Of a stretch of 64,000 nucleotides of DNA, positions 18,869-27,845 are shown piece by piece; position 1 is the stretch's first letter, and each line of letters starts with the position of its first letter. The notes beneath the pieces were generated by a model, which was not told the DNA's origin, did no database searches, and saw nothing but the letters and a program-made list of their open reading frames with translations. The position numbers were made by a program, and so were the translations under genes. The stretch comes from PALSA-607 sp963825425 (GTDB lineage: Bacteria; Actinomycetota; Actinomycetes; Acidothermales; Acidothermaceae): contig CAWGTF010000010.1 in assembly GCA_963825425.1 (NCBI GenBank), positions 558,001-622,000 on the forward strand. The letters are read 5' to 3'.

Positions 18869-20263
18869 TCAGCCGATTCGCAGCACGTGCAGGTCAGACC
18901 CACGAGCCAGCACGACGGTGGGGTAAGGCCCGGTCACGCTGCTCGCGATGGTGTCGTCGGGCAGTGCGAGCGGGTCACCCTGGTTCCCGGTGGACAACGA
19001 GAACCGGCGGACGCAGGCAGTCTGACCCGCCGTGCAAGCCGCACTGTCGGAGTTGCCGACCACGAAGAGTCCGCTGGCGGTCGGTGCAATCGGCTCGTCG
19101 GCCGCGAAGTTCGTCTGCGCTGTCGGACCCACCAGCGTGGTCGCATCGTAGGCATTGAGCTGCGCGTCGAGGCCCTGTCCCGCGTCGTGCTGCACGATGA
19201 CCTGGCCGTCGACGACGGCAACTGCCTGGATCGCCGAAGGCCCAGACAGCTGAAGGTTGACCTGCTGGTTGGTCGGCGCCGTGACCGTGGCACCGGCGTT
19301 GGTCTGCTGCACCAACTCAGCGCTCTGCTTTGTCACGTAGTAGACGCTCGATGGACCGGCAGCGATCGAGACGGTGCCCGCAAAGCCGGTCACCGAACGC
19401 ACCGGCGAGCCGGCGGATGGGTCGAGCTCGACGAGGCCGTTCGGCGCGCCGCTCGAGTTGCCGGCGGAGACCGTCGACAGTCCCCACACCTTGGTGCCGG
19501 CCACCACCAGTTGAGTGAGCGTGCCAGGCAGCGCGGTGTGCCACGTGCGCACCACATTGCCGGTCGTCCTGCTGTACGCAGTGACGGACTGTCCGACGCC
19601 GACGTACAGATTCGCCGCGTCGGCAGCCAGCGCGGTGACCGGACCTCGCACGTGTTCGGCGATCCCTGCGGGCCCGACGGCGTCGACGACCCAGATGATC
19701 TGCGGCGAGGCAAGCTTGCCCGCCACGAAGATCGCACCGTCTGGGGCCTGCGCGACCGTCAGGCCGGTCTGATTCGTGGAGAACGCACCCTTGATGGTGA
19801 CGTCGGCGAATACCTTCAGCGGGCCGGTCGGCCCGGGCGTCGGCAAGGCATTCGAGCTGGACGCCGCGGGCAGCGGCGTCGGGTTGGTCGAGGCCGATCC
19901 CGCTGCCGTAGAGGCGACAGCAGACGAACTGGACGACGGTGCTTGTGCGGGCGGCGAAGCCGTGAGGGCAGACGACGCGGCGTCCGGCGCCTTGACCGAA
20001 CTGGTCACGGGCGCGGAAGGGCCTCCGGTGTGTGAGGCGATGCAGCCGGTGCTGGTGAGAGCCAGCGCAGCCACCCCACAGCCCATTGCCAGGGCCCGGA
20101 AGACGCCGAAGGTTTCGATGGCACAGATCCTGGCACGGCCCCCCGGGTTGGACCGGCTGGGTGGGCCAACGGCTGGTGCAACCTTTGGCCGCCCTCGTAC
20201 GTCTGAGCGGTAGGAGCGGTCTTGTGTCGTCGCGCTGCCGCGACGCGGCCGCAGCGAAGCCAA
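18869..20263 (-). CDS. Secreted lipoprotein, probable beta-propeller
   Basis: Unbroken reading frame with a hydrophobic segment ending in the lipobox ALALTSTGC, then a 70-residue Ser/Pro/Ala-rich linker and about 290 residues of repeated beta-strand motifs (FVAGKLASPQIIWVVDAV, LYVGVGQSVTAYSRTTGNVV, VYYVTKQSAEL). The repeats suggest a propeller that might bind ligand at the cell surface. The start is uncertain: ATG 20263 leaves 70 residues before the lipobox, while ATG 20086 gives a short signal without basic residues. Cys residues near the C-terminus (ACTAGQTACV) could pair. Unknown function. Confidence 0.75.
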   Translation of the reverse strand: MASLRPRRGSATTQDRSYRSDVRGRPKVAPAVGPPSRSNPGGRARICAIETFGVFRALAMGCGVAALALTSTGCIASHTGGPSAPVTSSVKAPDAASSALTASPPAQAPSSSSSAVASTAAGSASTNPTPLPAASSSNALPTPGPTGPLKVFADVTIKGAFSTNQTGLTVAQAPDGAIFVAGKLASPQIIWVVDAVGPAGIAEHVRGPVTALAADAANLYVGVGQSVTAYSRTTGNVVRTWHTALPGTLTQLVVAGTKVWGLSTVSAGNSSGAPNGLVELDPSAGSPVRSVTGFAGTVSIAAGPSSVYYVTKQSAELVQQTNAGATVTAPTNQQVNLQLSGPSAIQAVAVVDGQVIVQHDAGQGLDAQLNAYDATTLVGPTAQTNFAADEPIAPTASGLFVVGNSDSAACTAGQTACVRRFSLSTGNQGDPLALPDDTIASSVTGPYPTVVLARGSDLHVLRIG

Positions 20264-20285
20264 GTGGGCACGTTGGGAGTTGGGC

Positions 20286-21667
20286 GTGTTCGGACCGACC
20301 AGCTGGATCTTTCTTGGGCTGCTCGTCGTCCGGCGTCCTCGCGCTCATGGTCTGGCTCGCCCGGGCCGGCAACGTCGTGCTGAAGATCGTTGCGGGAGTA
20401 CTCGCCTTCGCGATGAGCGCGCTGTTCGGCGCTGCTCTGGTGAACCAGTACTACGCCTACTACACGACGTGGGGATCCATGTTCGCCAATGCCAGCGGCA
20501 GCGGCGTCGTCGGCTACAACAAGAACCTCGCGGGTGGTCCGGTTGGTGGCAGCGGAGCGGTCGGTACGGGCAGAGCGGGTGGTTCGGGCACAGCGGTTGG
20601 CGCACCAGATCGCGGCTGGACGCCCTACCCTCCGCCGCGCCATTTCGGACAGCAGCCAGTGCCGTTCTCAGCGCCCGCGTCGCCGACACCGTCGCCGCTG
20701 CCGAGCAGCACGGTTGCAGCGAGCATCGCGATCCCGCGTCTTCCGCTCGCTGCAACGGCGACAAAGGGCGGCGGCCGGGTCGTCGAACTGACACTGTCGG
20801 GCGCCCAGAGCGGCATCAGCCGTAAGGGCTTCGTCTACCTGCCGCCGCAATACTTCGAGCCGGCCTACGCCCAAACCCGTTTCCCCGTTCGTCGAACTGC
20901 TGCACGGCGACCCAGGGGCCCCAACCGGCTGGGTGTACGCGCTCAATGTGCCGGGCCTCATGGATCACGAGATCAACGCGGGAAGGCTCGGCCCGATGAT
21001 CATCGTGATGCCGGCAACCTTCTCCGGTGCCCACGGCCAGGATTGTCTGGACGCACCGAGCGGGCAACTCGACGGTACCTACCTGGCCACTGACGTGCCG
21101 GACGACATCGTCCGTGACTTTCGCGCGCTACCGCAGGGTCCGAACTGGGCTATCGGCGGGCTCTCTGACGGGGGCTTCTGCGCAACAAACCTTGCGCTGC
21201 AGCATCGAGGCAGTTACGGCGCTGTCGCGTCACTCGACGGCTTCTACTCCGCGTACTCCGACCTCACGGTCATGGACAAGATCTTTGGCGCGGGCTCGCC
21301 GAACATCCAGGCCAACGACCCGTCAACCTTGGTGCTCGACGTCCACCAAAGCCTGCCCAGGTTCTGGATCATGTCGGGCTCCGGCAACATGACCGACACC
21401 AAAGCCGCCCAGTACTTCCGGCAGCTCGTCACTGCGCGCGAACCCATCGAGTACGTCGTGGTGAACCACGGCAAACACACCCCGCCGGCGTGGCGGGTCG
21501 CACTGCCCAGCCTCCTCGAATGGACCTGGCAGACCATCTCCGGGGGAACAGCCGGTACAGGCACGGCACAACTCGGCGTCCCAGTGCAGCCGTCGACCGG
21601 CCCTAGCCCTGCGCTGTCACCACCCGTCGTACCACGCCCAGCCTCACCCCCACCGGCACGCGCATGA
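20286..21667 (+). CDS. Membrane-anchored alpha/beta-hydrolase, esterase family (two frameshifts)
   Basis: An N-terminal membrane region (FGPTSWIFLGLL, then GNVVLKIVAGVLAFAMSALFG) precedes a Gly/Pro linker and an esterase-D/antigen-85-type hydrolase domain. The domain shows FVELLHGDPGAPTGW (oxyanion region), the nucleophile elbow IGGLSDGGFCA and a late histidine in VVNHGKHTPPAW. A Pro-rich tail ends the protein. Shifts lie near 20318 and 20885. GTG 20286 is taken as start, TTG 20280 being an alternative. It is divergent from the lipoprotein gene, with at most 22 bp between them. Mycolyl-type or simple carboxylesterase activity is possible. Confidence 0.8.
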
Positions 21668-21819
21668 GACCGTGCTCCGTGGCACCGAGTCGCGGTCTTC
21701 GAACGACGCCGACCGCGTGAGGTTCGATCGGCCGTCACGCGCGCGCAAGGTCAGCATGTGAAACTCGTCGAGACTCGACCGGGCAGGCAAGCTCAATTCG
21801 TGGCTGGAGGAACCGCAGC

Positions 21820-23313
21820 GTGAGTGACGTGCGGCCAGGGTCGCAGCCAACGGCGTCAGCGCCGACCACGGCCCGTTTCTCATGGTGGCGACGGCTTCGT
21901 TGGCGTCGGGTGGTCATCATTGTCGCGGTGTTCTGTACGGTCGTGATCGCCACCGTGGCCGTCATCGGTTCGGTGCTCTTCGGGCAGATTCACCGGGTCG
22001 ATATCCGCTTCGCCACCCCCCAACAAACTCCCGCCGCCGGTGGCGCAGCTGCCGCCTCGGCGAGCACGCCGACGGTGTCTCCGAGTGCGGGTCCGACGTC
22101 GGCGCCCGGCTCGGAGAACTTTCTGCTGATGGGTTCAGACAGCCGCGATTTTGCGGGCGGGCAAACGTACAACGTCGCTCCCGGCAGCGCAGCTTTCGTG
22201 ACCGGCCAGCGGTCGGACGTCGTGATGGTCGTGCATATCCCTGCGGGAAATGCCAAAGCATCCGTGGTGTCTTTCCCGCGTGATTCGTGGGTGGAGTTGC
22301 CCGCTTACACCGACGCCAAGAACGTCGCGCACGCCGCGGTGCACGCCAAACTCAACGCCGCCTTCTCGATCGGGGGCGCGCCTCTACTGGTTGCAACCGT
22401 CGAGCAACTCACCGGGCTGCACATCGACCATTTTGCGTCGGTCAACTTCCCCGGATTTCAGGGCATGGTCAACGCCCTGGGCGGAATCGATGTGTGCATA
22501 GCCACGAGTCGGCACGACACCAACTCGGGTGACTTCCTCACCGCCGGGCAGCACCACCTCAATGGAGTGCAGGCGCTGGCGTTGGTACGTGACCGCGAAT
22601 CGTTTCCCAACCAAGACCTCGGGCGGATCAAAGACCAGGAGTACTTCCTGTCGGTGATGCTGCGGAAGGTGCTGTCGGCTGGCACCTTGACGAACCCGCT
22701 GAAGCTCACCGACTTCCTCGACGTGGCGACCAAGTCGCTGACCGTCGACTCCGGTCTTTCGTTGGGCGACATGCGCAAACTCGCGTCCCGCTTCAGCCAC
22801 CTTGACGCCAGTCACGTCACGTTCCTGACGGCTCCGATCGCCAATGCCAACTACCGGGCAACGAGCAGCGTGTACGGCAACCAGCCCCAAGACAACGTGC
22901 TGCTCGACGCCACCGCGATGGCGACCCTATTCACCAACCTCGCAAGCGACGCGACCTCCTCGGCGGCCGCGGCCTCGCCACCACCCTCGCCACCGGACGT
23001 ACCCATCCAGGTCGACAACGGGACCGGCCGCTCTGACCTCGCACACACCACAGCGACCCGGCTGCAGGCCCTCGGCTTCCACATCGGCACCGTGGGAGAC
23101 GCCCCGACCACCGCAACCACCACCATCAGCTACGGCCCGTCGGACCTAGCCGCTGCCCAGTCACTGCAAGCCCGCGTGCCCGAAGCAACGCTGCTGCCCG
23201 CGACAGCCGCCGGCGTCGTGCTGACCCTCGGCGCAAACTTCACCGAGATCAGCGCGGCGCCCACCGCGCCGGCCGCAACACCCGCCGCGCCCAACCTCAG
23301 TTGCGCGCCGTAA
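21820..23313 (+). CDS. LytR-CpsA-Psr (LCP) family wall polymer ligase with LytR_C domain
   Basis: LCP enzymes attach glycopolymers to peptidoglycan outside the membrane. The intact 497-residue protein has a basic N-terminus, one membrane helix (VVIIVAVFCTVVIATVAVIGSVLF), a Ser/Pro linker and the LCP domain. Conserved acidic and arginine residues are seen in LLMGSDSRDF, RSDVVMVVHI, VVSFPRDSWV and ALALVRDRESFPNQDLGRI. The C-terminal LytR_C domain starts at PIQVDNGTGRSDLA. The GTG start has a GGAGG ribosome-binding site. In actinobacteria such enzymes attach arabinogalactan or teichoic-type polymers. Confidence 0.95.
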   Translation: MSDVRPGSQPTASAPTTARFSWWRRLRWRRVVIIVAVFCTVVIATVAVIGSVLFGQIHRVDIRFATPQQTPAAGGAAAASASTPTVSPSAGPTSAPGSENFLLMGSDSRDFAGGQTYNVAPGSAAFVTGQRSDVVMVVHIPAGNAKASVVSFPRDSWVELPAYTDAKNVAHAAVHAKLNAAFSIGGAPLLVATVEQLTGLHIDHFASVNFPGFQGMVNALGGIDVCIATSRHDTNSGDFLTAGQHHLNGVQALALVRDRESFPNQDLGRIKDQEYFLSVMLRKVLSAGTLTNPLKLTDFLDVATKSLTVDSGLSLGDMRKLASRFSHLDASHVTFLTAPIANANYRATSSVYGNQPQDNVLLDATAMATLFTNLASDATSSAAAASPPPSPPDVPIQVDNGTGRSDLAHTTATRLQALGFHIGTVGDAPTTATTTISYGPSDLAAAQSLQARVPEATLLPATAAGVVLTLGANFTEISAAPTAPAATPAAPNLSCAP

Positions 23314-23380
23314 CCCGACGGCCGTGACTGCGCTATCGATGCTGGCGCCAGACTGGTTTGCCTCACCGAGACAGATCGAG

Positions 23381-23866
23381 CTAACCCCGATAGCGGCGAA
23401 GAGGGCGCCTTAGCTCAGCTGGCAGCCAATGCTTTCCCCGCCAGCTTGCCATCTCCGGCGATCGCCACGAGACCATCGCTATCAAGAGCGCGACGAGTGT
23501 CAGCGTGATCGCTGTCCCCAGATAGACGGCGCCGTAGAACTGCGTTTCCAACTGCAGACGGCGCCCACCCTCGGAGACCCGCACGCCGAGCCGGTCACCC
23601 TGATCAACGCCTGCTGCTGTGCTGACGTCGACCTGGCCGGTCCGCGGCTTACCGGCCCACAGGTAGCGAACTTTCGCGACGCGATTCGCGCTGACACTGA
23701 CCACAGACGCCGCCGCGTATTGGGTGTGTCGATAGGCCCGCTCAATGGACGTGCTCTTGATCTGACCAACGCACGCCATGAGTGCCGCGGCGATCAGCAG
23801 GGACGCAACGACCAGCGGCGTGGCAGCAGAACCTTCGCCTCGTACGACCCGAAAGTGGCCCGCCAT
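23381..23866 (-). CDS. Hypothetical membrane protein with two helices
   Basis: A 161-residue protein with a helix near each end (PLVVASLLIAAALMACVG and GAVYLGTAITLTLVALLIAMV). Between them lies a small extracytoplasmic domain of beta type (KVRYLWAGKPRTGQVDVSTAAGVDQGDRLGV), which resembles a DUF3592-like barrel. The C-terminus is short and basic. I cannot assign a function. It converges with the LCP gene 67 bp away and lies downstream of tRNA-Val on the same strand. Confidence 0.65.
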   Translation of the reverse strand: MAGHFRVVRGEGSAATPLVVASLLIAAALMACVGQIKSTSIERAYRHTQYAAASVVSVSANRVAKVRYLWAGKPRTGQVDVSTAAGVDQGDRLGVRVSEGGRRLQLETQFYGAVYLGTAITLTLVALLIAMVSWRSPEMASWRGKHWLPAELRRPLRRYRG

Positions 23867-23988
23867 TTAGCTCTCCCACGATCTGCAGAGCAGATGCCAG
23901 AAGACCATCTTTCCCATCGTAGGACGCGACGCGATAGCCGCGGTCCGCGTGCTCCTGCTCGGAGGGCCGCTCTTCCGGCCACTACTGG

Positions 23989-24060
23989 TGGGCGTACCTG
24001 GTTTCGAACCAGGGACCTCTGCCGTGTGAAGGCAGCGCTCTCCCGCTGAGCTATACGCCC
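23989..24060 (-). tRNA. tRNA-Val(CAC)
   Basis: Folds as a standard 72-nt cloverleaf. The acceptor stem is GGGCGTA/TACGCCC, the anticodon arm CTGCC-TTCACAC-GGCAG gives anticodon CAC, and the T arm has GGTTCGAA. The 3-prime CCA is encoded (23986-23988). Confidence 0.97.
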
Positions 24061-24313
24061 CAGCAGCGCGTCACTCTACACGGCACAGCGCAGCCTCAGC
24101 CGCCGCAAAGTCCCAGAGTCGCCGCAAAGTCGTCGCGACTGGTGGGTCGCCACAGGTTAGAACTCCCGATAAGAGGGGATCCCTGTCTCAGTGCTCTCCG
24201 CGACCCCGAGATCACACCGGGTAATAGTGGTCACTCAGGGCAGTCTTCGAGTGCCCGCAGCAAGATCAAGAACTGCAAGAAGCCGGCACCAGAAGCGAGA
24301 ACGGGTGGTCGAT

Positions 24314-24709
24314 GTGCGCACTGACAACGTGGTCCTCGACCTGGAGTTCAGTGTCGTTCTCGCTGAGAACGATCCGGTGAAGGTTGACGCGCACCTTCGC
24401 TACGACGCCCGCGATCCCTTCGCGGTCTCCGTGAGCTTCGACGCCGGGGCGAATCAGATCGAGTGGACCTTCGCCCGAGAACTGCTGGACAAGGGGTTGT
24501 GGGAAGCCGTCGGCGACGGCGACGTGAAGGTCTGGCCCCGCGCTGGCGCGGTCTTCCTCGCGCTGTGCTCCCCCTCAGGCAAGGCAGTCCTGGAGACCCG
24601 CCGGCCCGCGATCGCCGACTTCATGGCGCGCATCGAGCGAGTTGTGCCAGTCGGCCGCGAAAGCGAGTTCGTTGACGTCGATCGCGAGCTCGAGGCCCTC
24701 TTCTCGTAG
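24314..24709 (+). CDS. SsgA/SsgB-like sporulation and cell division regulator
   Basis: The protein (131 aa from GTG 24314; GTG 24305 is also possible) matches the SsgA-like family. FSVVLAENDPVKVDAHLRYDARDPFAV, split by eye into its SsgA blocks, is followed by VSFDAGANQIEWTFARELL and the acidic C-terminus. In Streptomyces SsgB positions FtsZ with SsgA during sporulation septation, and the family is confined to morphologically complex actinobacteria. The 250-bp region upstream contains only small inverted repeats (AGTCG-TCG-CGACT at 24128-24140, GGGCA/TGCCC near 24240) and no other gene. Confidence 0.88.
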   Translation: MRTDNVVLDLEFSVVLAENDPVKVDAHLRYDARDPFAVSVSFDAGANQIEWTFARELLDKGLWEAVGDGDVKVWPRAGAVFLALCSPSGKAVLETRRPAIADFMARIERVVPVGRESEFVDVDRELEALFS

Positions 24710-24733
24710 GTCGCGCACCCGGCAGTTCGCGCG

Positions 24734-25742
24734 TTACGCGCGCGACGCCAGCCCGACCAGGCGGTCAGCCTTCAATTCCGTCTCGGCCCACTCGCGCTGC
24801 GGATCCGAGCCCCAGGTGATGCCCGCGCCCGTCCCGAAGCGCAGCTGACCGGCGTCCAGCCAGAACGTTCTGATCCCCACCGCGAGCGACGCCGCCTGCC
24901 GATCCGCGTCGACCCACCCGATCGCGCCGCAGTAGGGACCGCGGGAAACCGGCTCGAGGTCGCCGATGATGCGCAGCGCACTCGACTTCGGCGCGCCCGA
25001 GACCGAGGCCGGCGGGAAGGTTGCGGCGAAGATCTGCGGCCAGGTCACGCCGGGTCTGACGTGGCTCGAACGGTCGAGACCAGGTGCACGAGTCCCGGGT
25101 ACTCCTCAAGCTCACACAACGCCGGGACGTCGACCCCGCCGGTTTCGGCCACCCGACTGAGGTCGTTGCGGGCCATGTCGACGATCATGATGTTCTCGGC
25201 CCGGTCCTTCTCCGAGATGTCGGCCGGGCGTTCGCGCCGGTGCCCTTGATCGGCCGGGTCGTCATGACGTCCGTACCGCCGACGCGACTGCGGGACAAGA
25301 ACAGTTCGGGGCTCGCCGAGCACACCTGCAGACCTGCCTCTGGCAGGCAGACCAGCGCCGGATAGCGGGACGGATGCTCAGCCGCCAGCACCACGGCGAG
25401 CCCACCTAAATCGGCGGCTTCGCAGGCAGCGGACAGCACCCGGCACAGGTTCACCTGGTAGACCGTTCCCCGCTCGATCAATGCTCGGATGGTCTCGACG
25501 CCGCCGACATAGCCGGCGCGGTCGAGCGAGGTCGCCCAGTCGCCGCGCCGCGGACCTGACCATGTCGCGGCCGGCAGCGGCGCAGCACGGACGGCGGCGA
25601 ACCGCGCGCAGGTGAAGTCGCCTTCGAAGCTGCTCACGACAACCCAAAAGCCCGGCTCGTCGAGGGCAGCCACGTCGTGCCTGACCTCGACGAGCCCGCT
25701 GGCGAGCCGACCGTCGACGTGCGCGAAGGCCTGCGCGCTCAT
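24734..25742 (-). CDS. pabB: Aminodeoxychorismate synthase component I, PabB-like (two frameshifts)
   Basis: A chorismate-binding enzyme that, with a glutaminase, makes 4-amino-4-deoxychorismate for folate. Recognisable segments in order are IERGTVYQVNLCRVL, LQVCSASPELFL, TRPIKGT, then SEKDRAENIMIVDMARNDLSR and the C-terminal FPPASVSGAPKSSALRII. They lie in three frames. One shift near 25235 looks like loss of a C in ACCCGG, another lies near 25050. The span of 336 codons is short for PabB and lacks an N-terminal glutaminase. ATG 25742 overlaps the upstream arginase-fold gene by ATGA. Confidence 0.9.
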
Positions 25743-26680
25743 GCGTGGGGTCGCAGCGCCAGCCCAGCGGCCACTTCGAGCACGACGAGCGCGGCCAGCC
25801 GGACCGTGCGGTAGTCCGCGACGTCAGCGGTCGCATCGACCTCGACGATGTCGACCGATCTGACCTTGGGATCACGCCCGGCCATAAACGCGGCCGCCAG
25901 CAGCTCGGCACCGCGCAGGCCGCCTGGCAGCGCGTCGAGACACGCAGGCGCCACAGCACGATCGCAGACCGACAGGTCGAACGACACGTGGACCGACCCG
26001 CTCCGGCCGGCCGACGCAAGGGCATCGGCCATGCATGCCGTGATCCCACGTTCGTCGACGGCCCCACGCGAGAACAACGCCATGCCGCGGGCCTTGGCTT
26101 CGTCGGCATGCGAGCGGGAGACCGCCCAGTCGGCGGCGCCGACGTGGCTCACCCGCTCGCCGTCCAGGCCTGCGTCAAACAGGGTGCGCAGCGCAGAGGT
26201 GTTCCGCGCGCCGTCCCGCAAGTCGTACTGGACGTCGAGGGCGACCAAGCCGGCCCGCGTCAGGTCGAGTCCCTGCGCGGTCGGCACCGTCGCCGATCCG
26301 TCGCCACCCAGTGCCACGAGGAGCCGCGCCTTGGCCAGCGCGGTCTTCACCGCAGCCTGGGCACGGAACGCCCCGTCGTCGCGATCGGGTTCGTCCACGT
26401 CGCCCATGTCCCAGGGCCACAGGTCGGCGAGATCGACGTGGCGCGACGCGCACCAGGTCGTGTAGTGATGCAGCGCTCGGCGGACGGCGGCCGGCGTCGT
26501 GTGGGTGCCCGCCTGGTTCATCGACCGAGCGAAAGTCGGGACGCCGAGGACGGCGAGATCAATCGGATGCGGCCCAGCGCCGGCGCTCAGCCAGTGCCCG
26601 GCGCGGGGCCAGCGCTCGTCGACGGGCAGCGATTCGGGCACCGGATCAGCGCGGGACACCACGCCCGCATGCTTCCACAC
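25739..26680 (-). CDS. Arginase/agmatinase-fold protein lacking half of the metal ligands
   Basis: The fold of the ureohydrolase superfamily is clear: FARSMNQAGTHTTPAAVRRAL, then the three metal-binding regions, then a C-terminal helix. The canonical motif GGDHS is here GGDGS, DAHxD is DVQYD, and SxDxDxxDP is SFDLSVCDRA. Of the six manganese ligands in active arginases, three are replaced (His to Gly, His to Gln, Asp to Ser). The frame is intact and codon use normal, so this is not decay. A binuclear Mn centre is unlikely. It overlaps pabB by four bases, which suggests a shared role, perhaps regulatory or structural. Confidence 0.85.
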   Translation of the reverse strand: MWKHAGVVSRADPVPESLPVDERWPRAGHWLSAGAGPHPIDLAVLGVPTFARSMNQAGTHTTPAAVRRALHHYTTWCASRHVDLADLWPWDMGDVDEPDRDDGAFRAQAAVKTALAKARLLVALGGDGSATVPTAQGLDLTRAGLVALDVQYDLRDGARNTSALRTLFDAGLDGERVSHVGAADWAVSRSHADEAKARGMALFSRGAVDERGITACMADALASAGRSGSVHVSFDLSVCDRAVAPACLDALPGGLRGAELLAAAFMAGRDPKVRSVDIVEVDATADVADYRTVRLAALVVLEVAAGLALRPHA

Positions 26681-26732
26681 CGGCGCATCGGTTAGAGTGC
26701 AGGACGCAGCCGGGGCATCTGCACTGGTTCGC

Positions 26733-26805
26733 GCGGACGTGGCTCAGTTGGTAGAGCATCACCTTGCCAAGGTGAGGGTCGCGGGTTCGAATCCCGTCGT
26801 CCGCT
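26733..26805 (+). tRNA. tRNA-Gly(GCC)
   Basis: A 73-nt cloverleaf with acceptor GCGGACG/CGTCCGC, anticodon arm TCACC-TTGCCAA-GGTGA (anticodon GCC) and T arm GGTTCGAA. CCA is not encoded. It is the first of three tRNAs in a row. Confidence 0.97.
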
Positions 26806-26861
26806 CGGAGGCGCCGACGGCGTCAACAGGGCCTCGGTCGGTTGGTCGTCCGTGGTTCGCC

Positions 26862-26933
26862 GGCGGAGTGGCCGAGTGGCTTAGGCAAGGGCCTGCAAAG
26901 CCCTGTACGCGGGTTCGATTCCCGCCTCCGCCT
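26862..26933 (+). tRNA. tRNA-Cys(GCA)
   Basis: A 72-nt cloverleaf with acceptor GGCGGAG/CTCCGCC, anticodon arm AGGGC-CTGCAAA-GCCCT (anticodon GCA) and T arm GGTTCGAT. CCA is not encoded. Confidence 0.97.
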
Positions 26934-27000
26934 CGTCGACGCCACCCATCGAAGGTGGTGCTGTACGGTTCGGCGCGGTGAGCACAGTTGCGACGATGAA

Positions 27001-27072
27001 GGGCGTTTAGCTCAGCGGGAGAGCGCTTCCCTGACACGGAAGAGGTCACAGGTTCAATCCCTGTAACGCCCA
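27001..27072 (+). tRNA. tRNA-Val(GAC)
   Basis: A 72-nt cloverleaf with acceptor GGGCGTT/AACGCCC, anticodon arm CTTCC-CTGACAC-GGAAG (anticodon GAC) and an encoded CCA at 27073-27075. Together with tRNA-Val(CAC) at 24.0 kb, two valine isoacceptors are in the window. Confidence 0.97.
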
Positions 27073-27076
27073 CCAG

Positions 27077-27535
27077 TCACCCGACCGGCGCACCAACGGC
27101 CACCGGTCGAGCCGCGTGTTCGGTACCAACTCGTCGTGCGGTGTAGATGGCTAGCACGAACAACACCAGCGCGTTAGGCCCGTGCAACCACCCCAGTGCG
27201 GCGACGCCGTGGGCGGCCAGTCCGAGCACCACTTGGACGACGACGTCCAGCAAGACGAAGCCGGCCCACTTCACGCCGTCCGGTACATGCGCCATGAATG
27301 CCACGACGAACAAGATGATCGCGGCGAGCGGGATGACGAGCATGCCGATCAATCCGTGTATCCCGTACCCGGCGCCGCCGTTCAGCTTCGACGAGGCATC
27401 GGCGATCGTGTTGCCGTGGTCTTTGGCCTTCTCGATCACCTTGTCGATGGCGAACGCTCCGTAGGCGATCGCGGCGGCCTGCACGACCACCAGCGCCGCT
27501 ATCAGTCGGGCAAGAACTCGGTACGCCTTCTTCAT
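27077..27535 (-). CDS. Four-helix membrane protein, DUF6220-like
   Basis: From MKKAYRVLARLIAALVV the protein has 152 residues with four membrane helices (starts LIAALVVVQAAAIAYG, LIGMLVIPLAAIILFVV, WAGFVLLDVVVQVVLGL, NALVLFVLAIYTA). The pattern resembles small DUF6220-type membrane proteins. The frame stays open further upstream, but that part is poor in hydrophobic residues and basic, so the internal ATG is preferred. Its stop lies two bases from the tRNA-Val CCA end. Function unknown. Confidence 0.65.
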   Translation of the reverse strand: MKKAYRVLARLIAALVVVQAAAIAYGAFAIDKVIEKAKDHGNTIADASSKLNGGAGYGIHGLIGMLVIPLAAIILFVVAFMAHVPDGVKWAGFVLLDVVVQVVLGLAAHGVAALGWLHGPNALVLFVLAIYTARRVGTEHAARPVAVGAPVG

Positions 27536-27845
27536 CGGTCCTCCATGGTTGCTTAGGCCCGGCTGGTACGCTCCGGCGCGACCGAAGGTAGTAAGCGAAC
27601 GTTCCGGAATCGCTACGAACGCAGGTAGCGCAGCGGGCAGGCGAACGCTCGTGGCAAAACCGGACGAGTCTGCCCGTAGAGACACATTCGCCCGCACATC
27701 ACCGGCCAATGGGTCAAGTCGCTTCGAATAAATAGCCCGAACGGACGCACCCGCCGCAACCATTCGGCGTCCCGACGACTGTCGAAGTGGCCGATCTGCG
27801 ATCCGCAGCTGGTCCTGCGATCGAGCCCCGCGAATTGCGATTGAC
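27536..27845. other. Divergent intergenic region without a recognised gene
   Basis: This 310-bp gap lies between the DUF6220-like gene (minus) and the GGDEF-EAL gene (plus). It has lower GC than its surroundings around 27715-27740 (GTCGCTTCGAATAAATAG), where a promoter could lie. I see no convincing hairpin, repeat or small gene. Confidence 0.5.

Noticed and set aside
24061..24313. Riboswitch or small RNA upstream of the SsgA-like gene
   Set aside because: Only weak, short inverted repeats are present, with no terminator and no known consensus.
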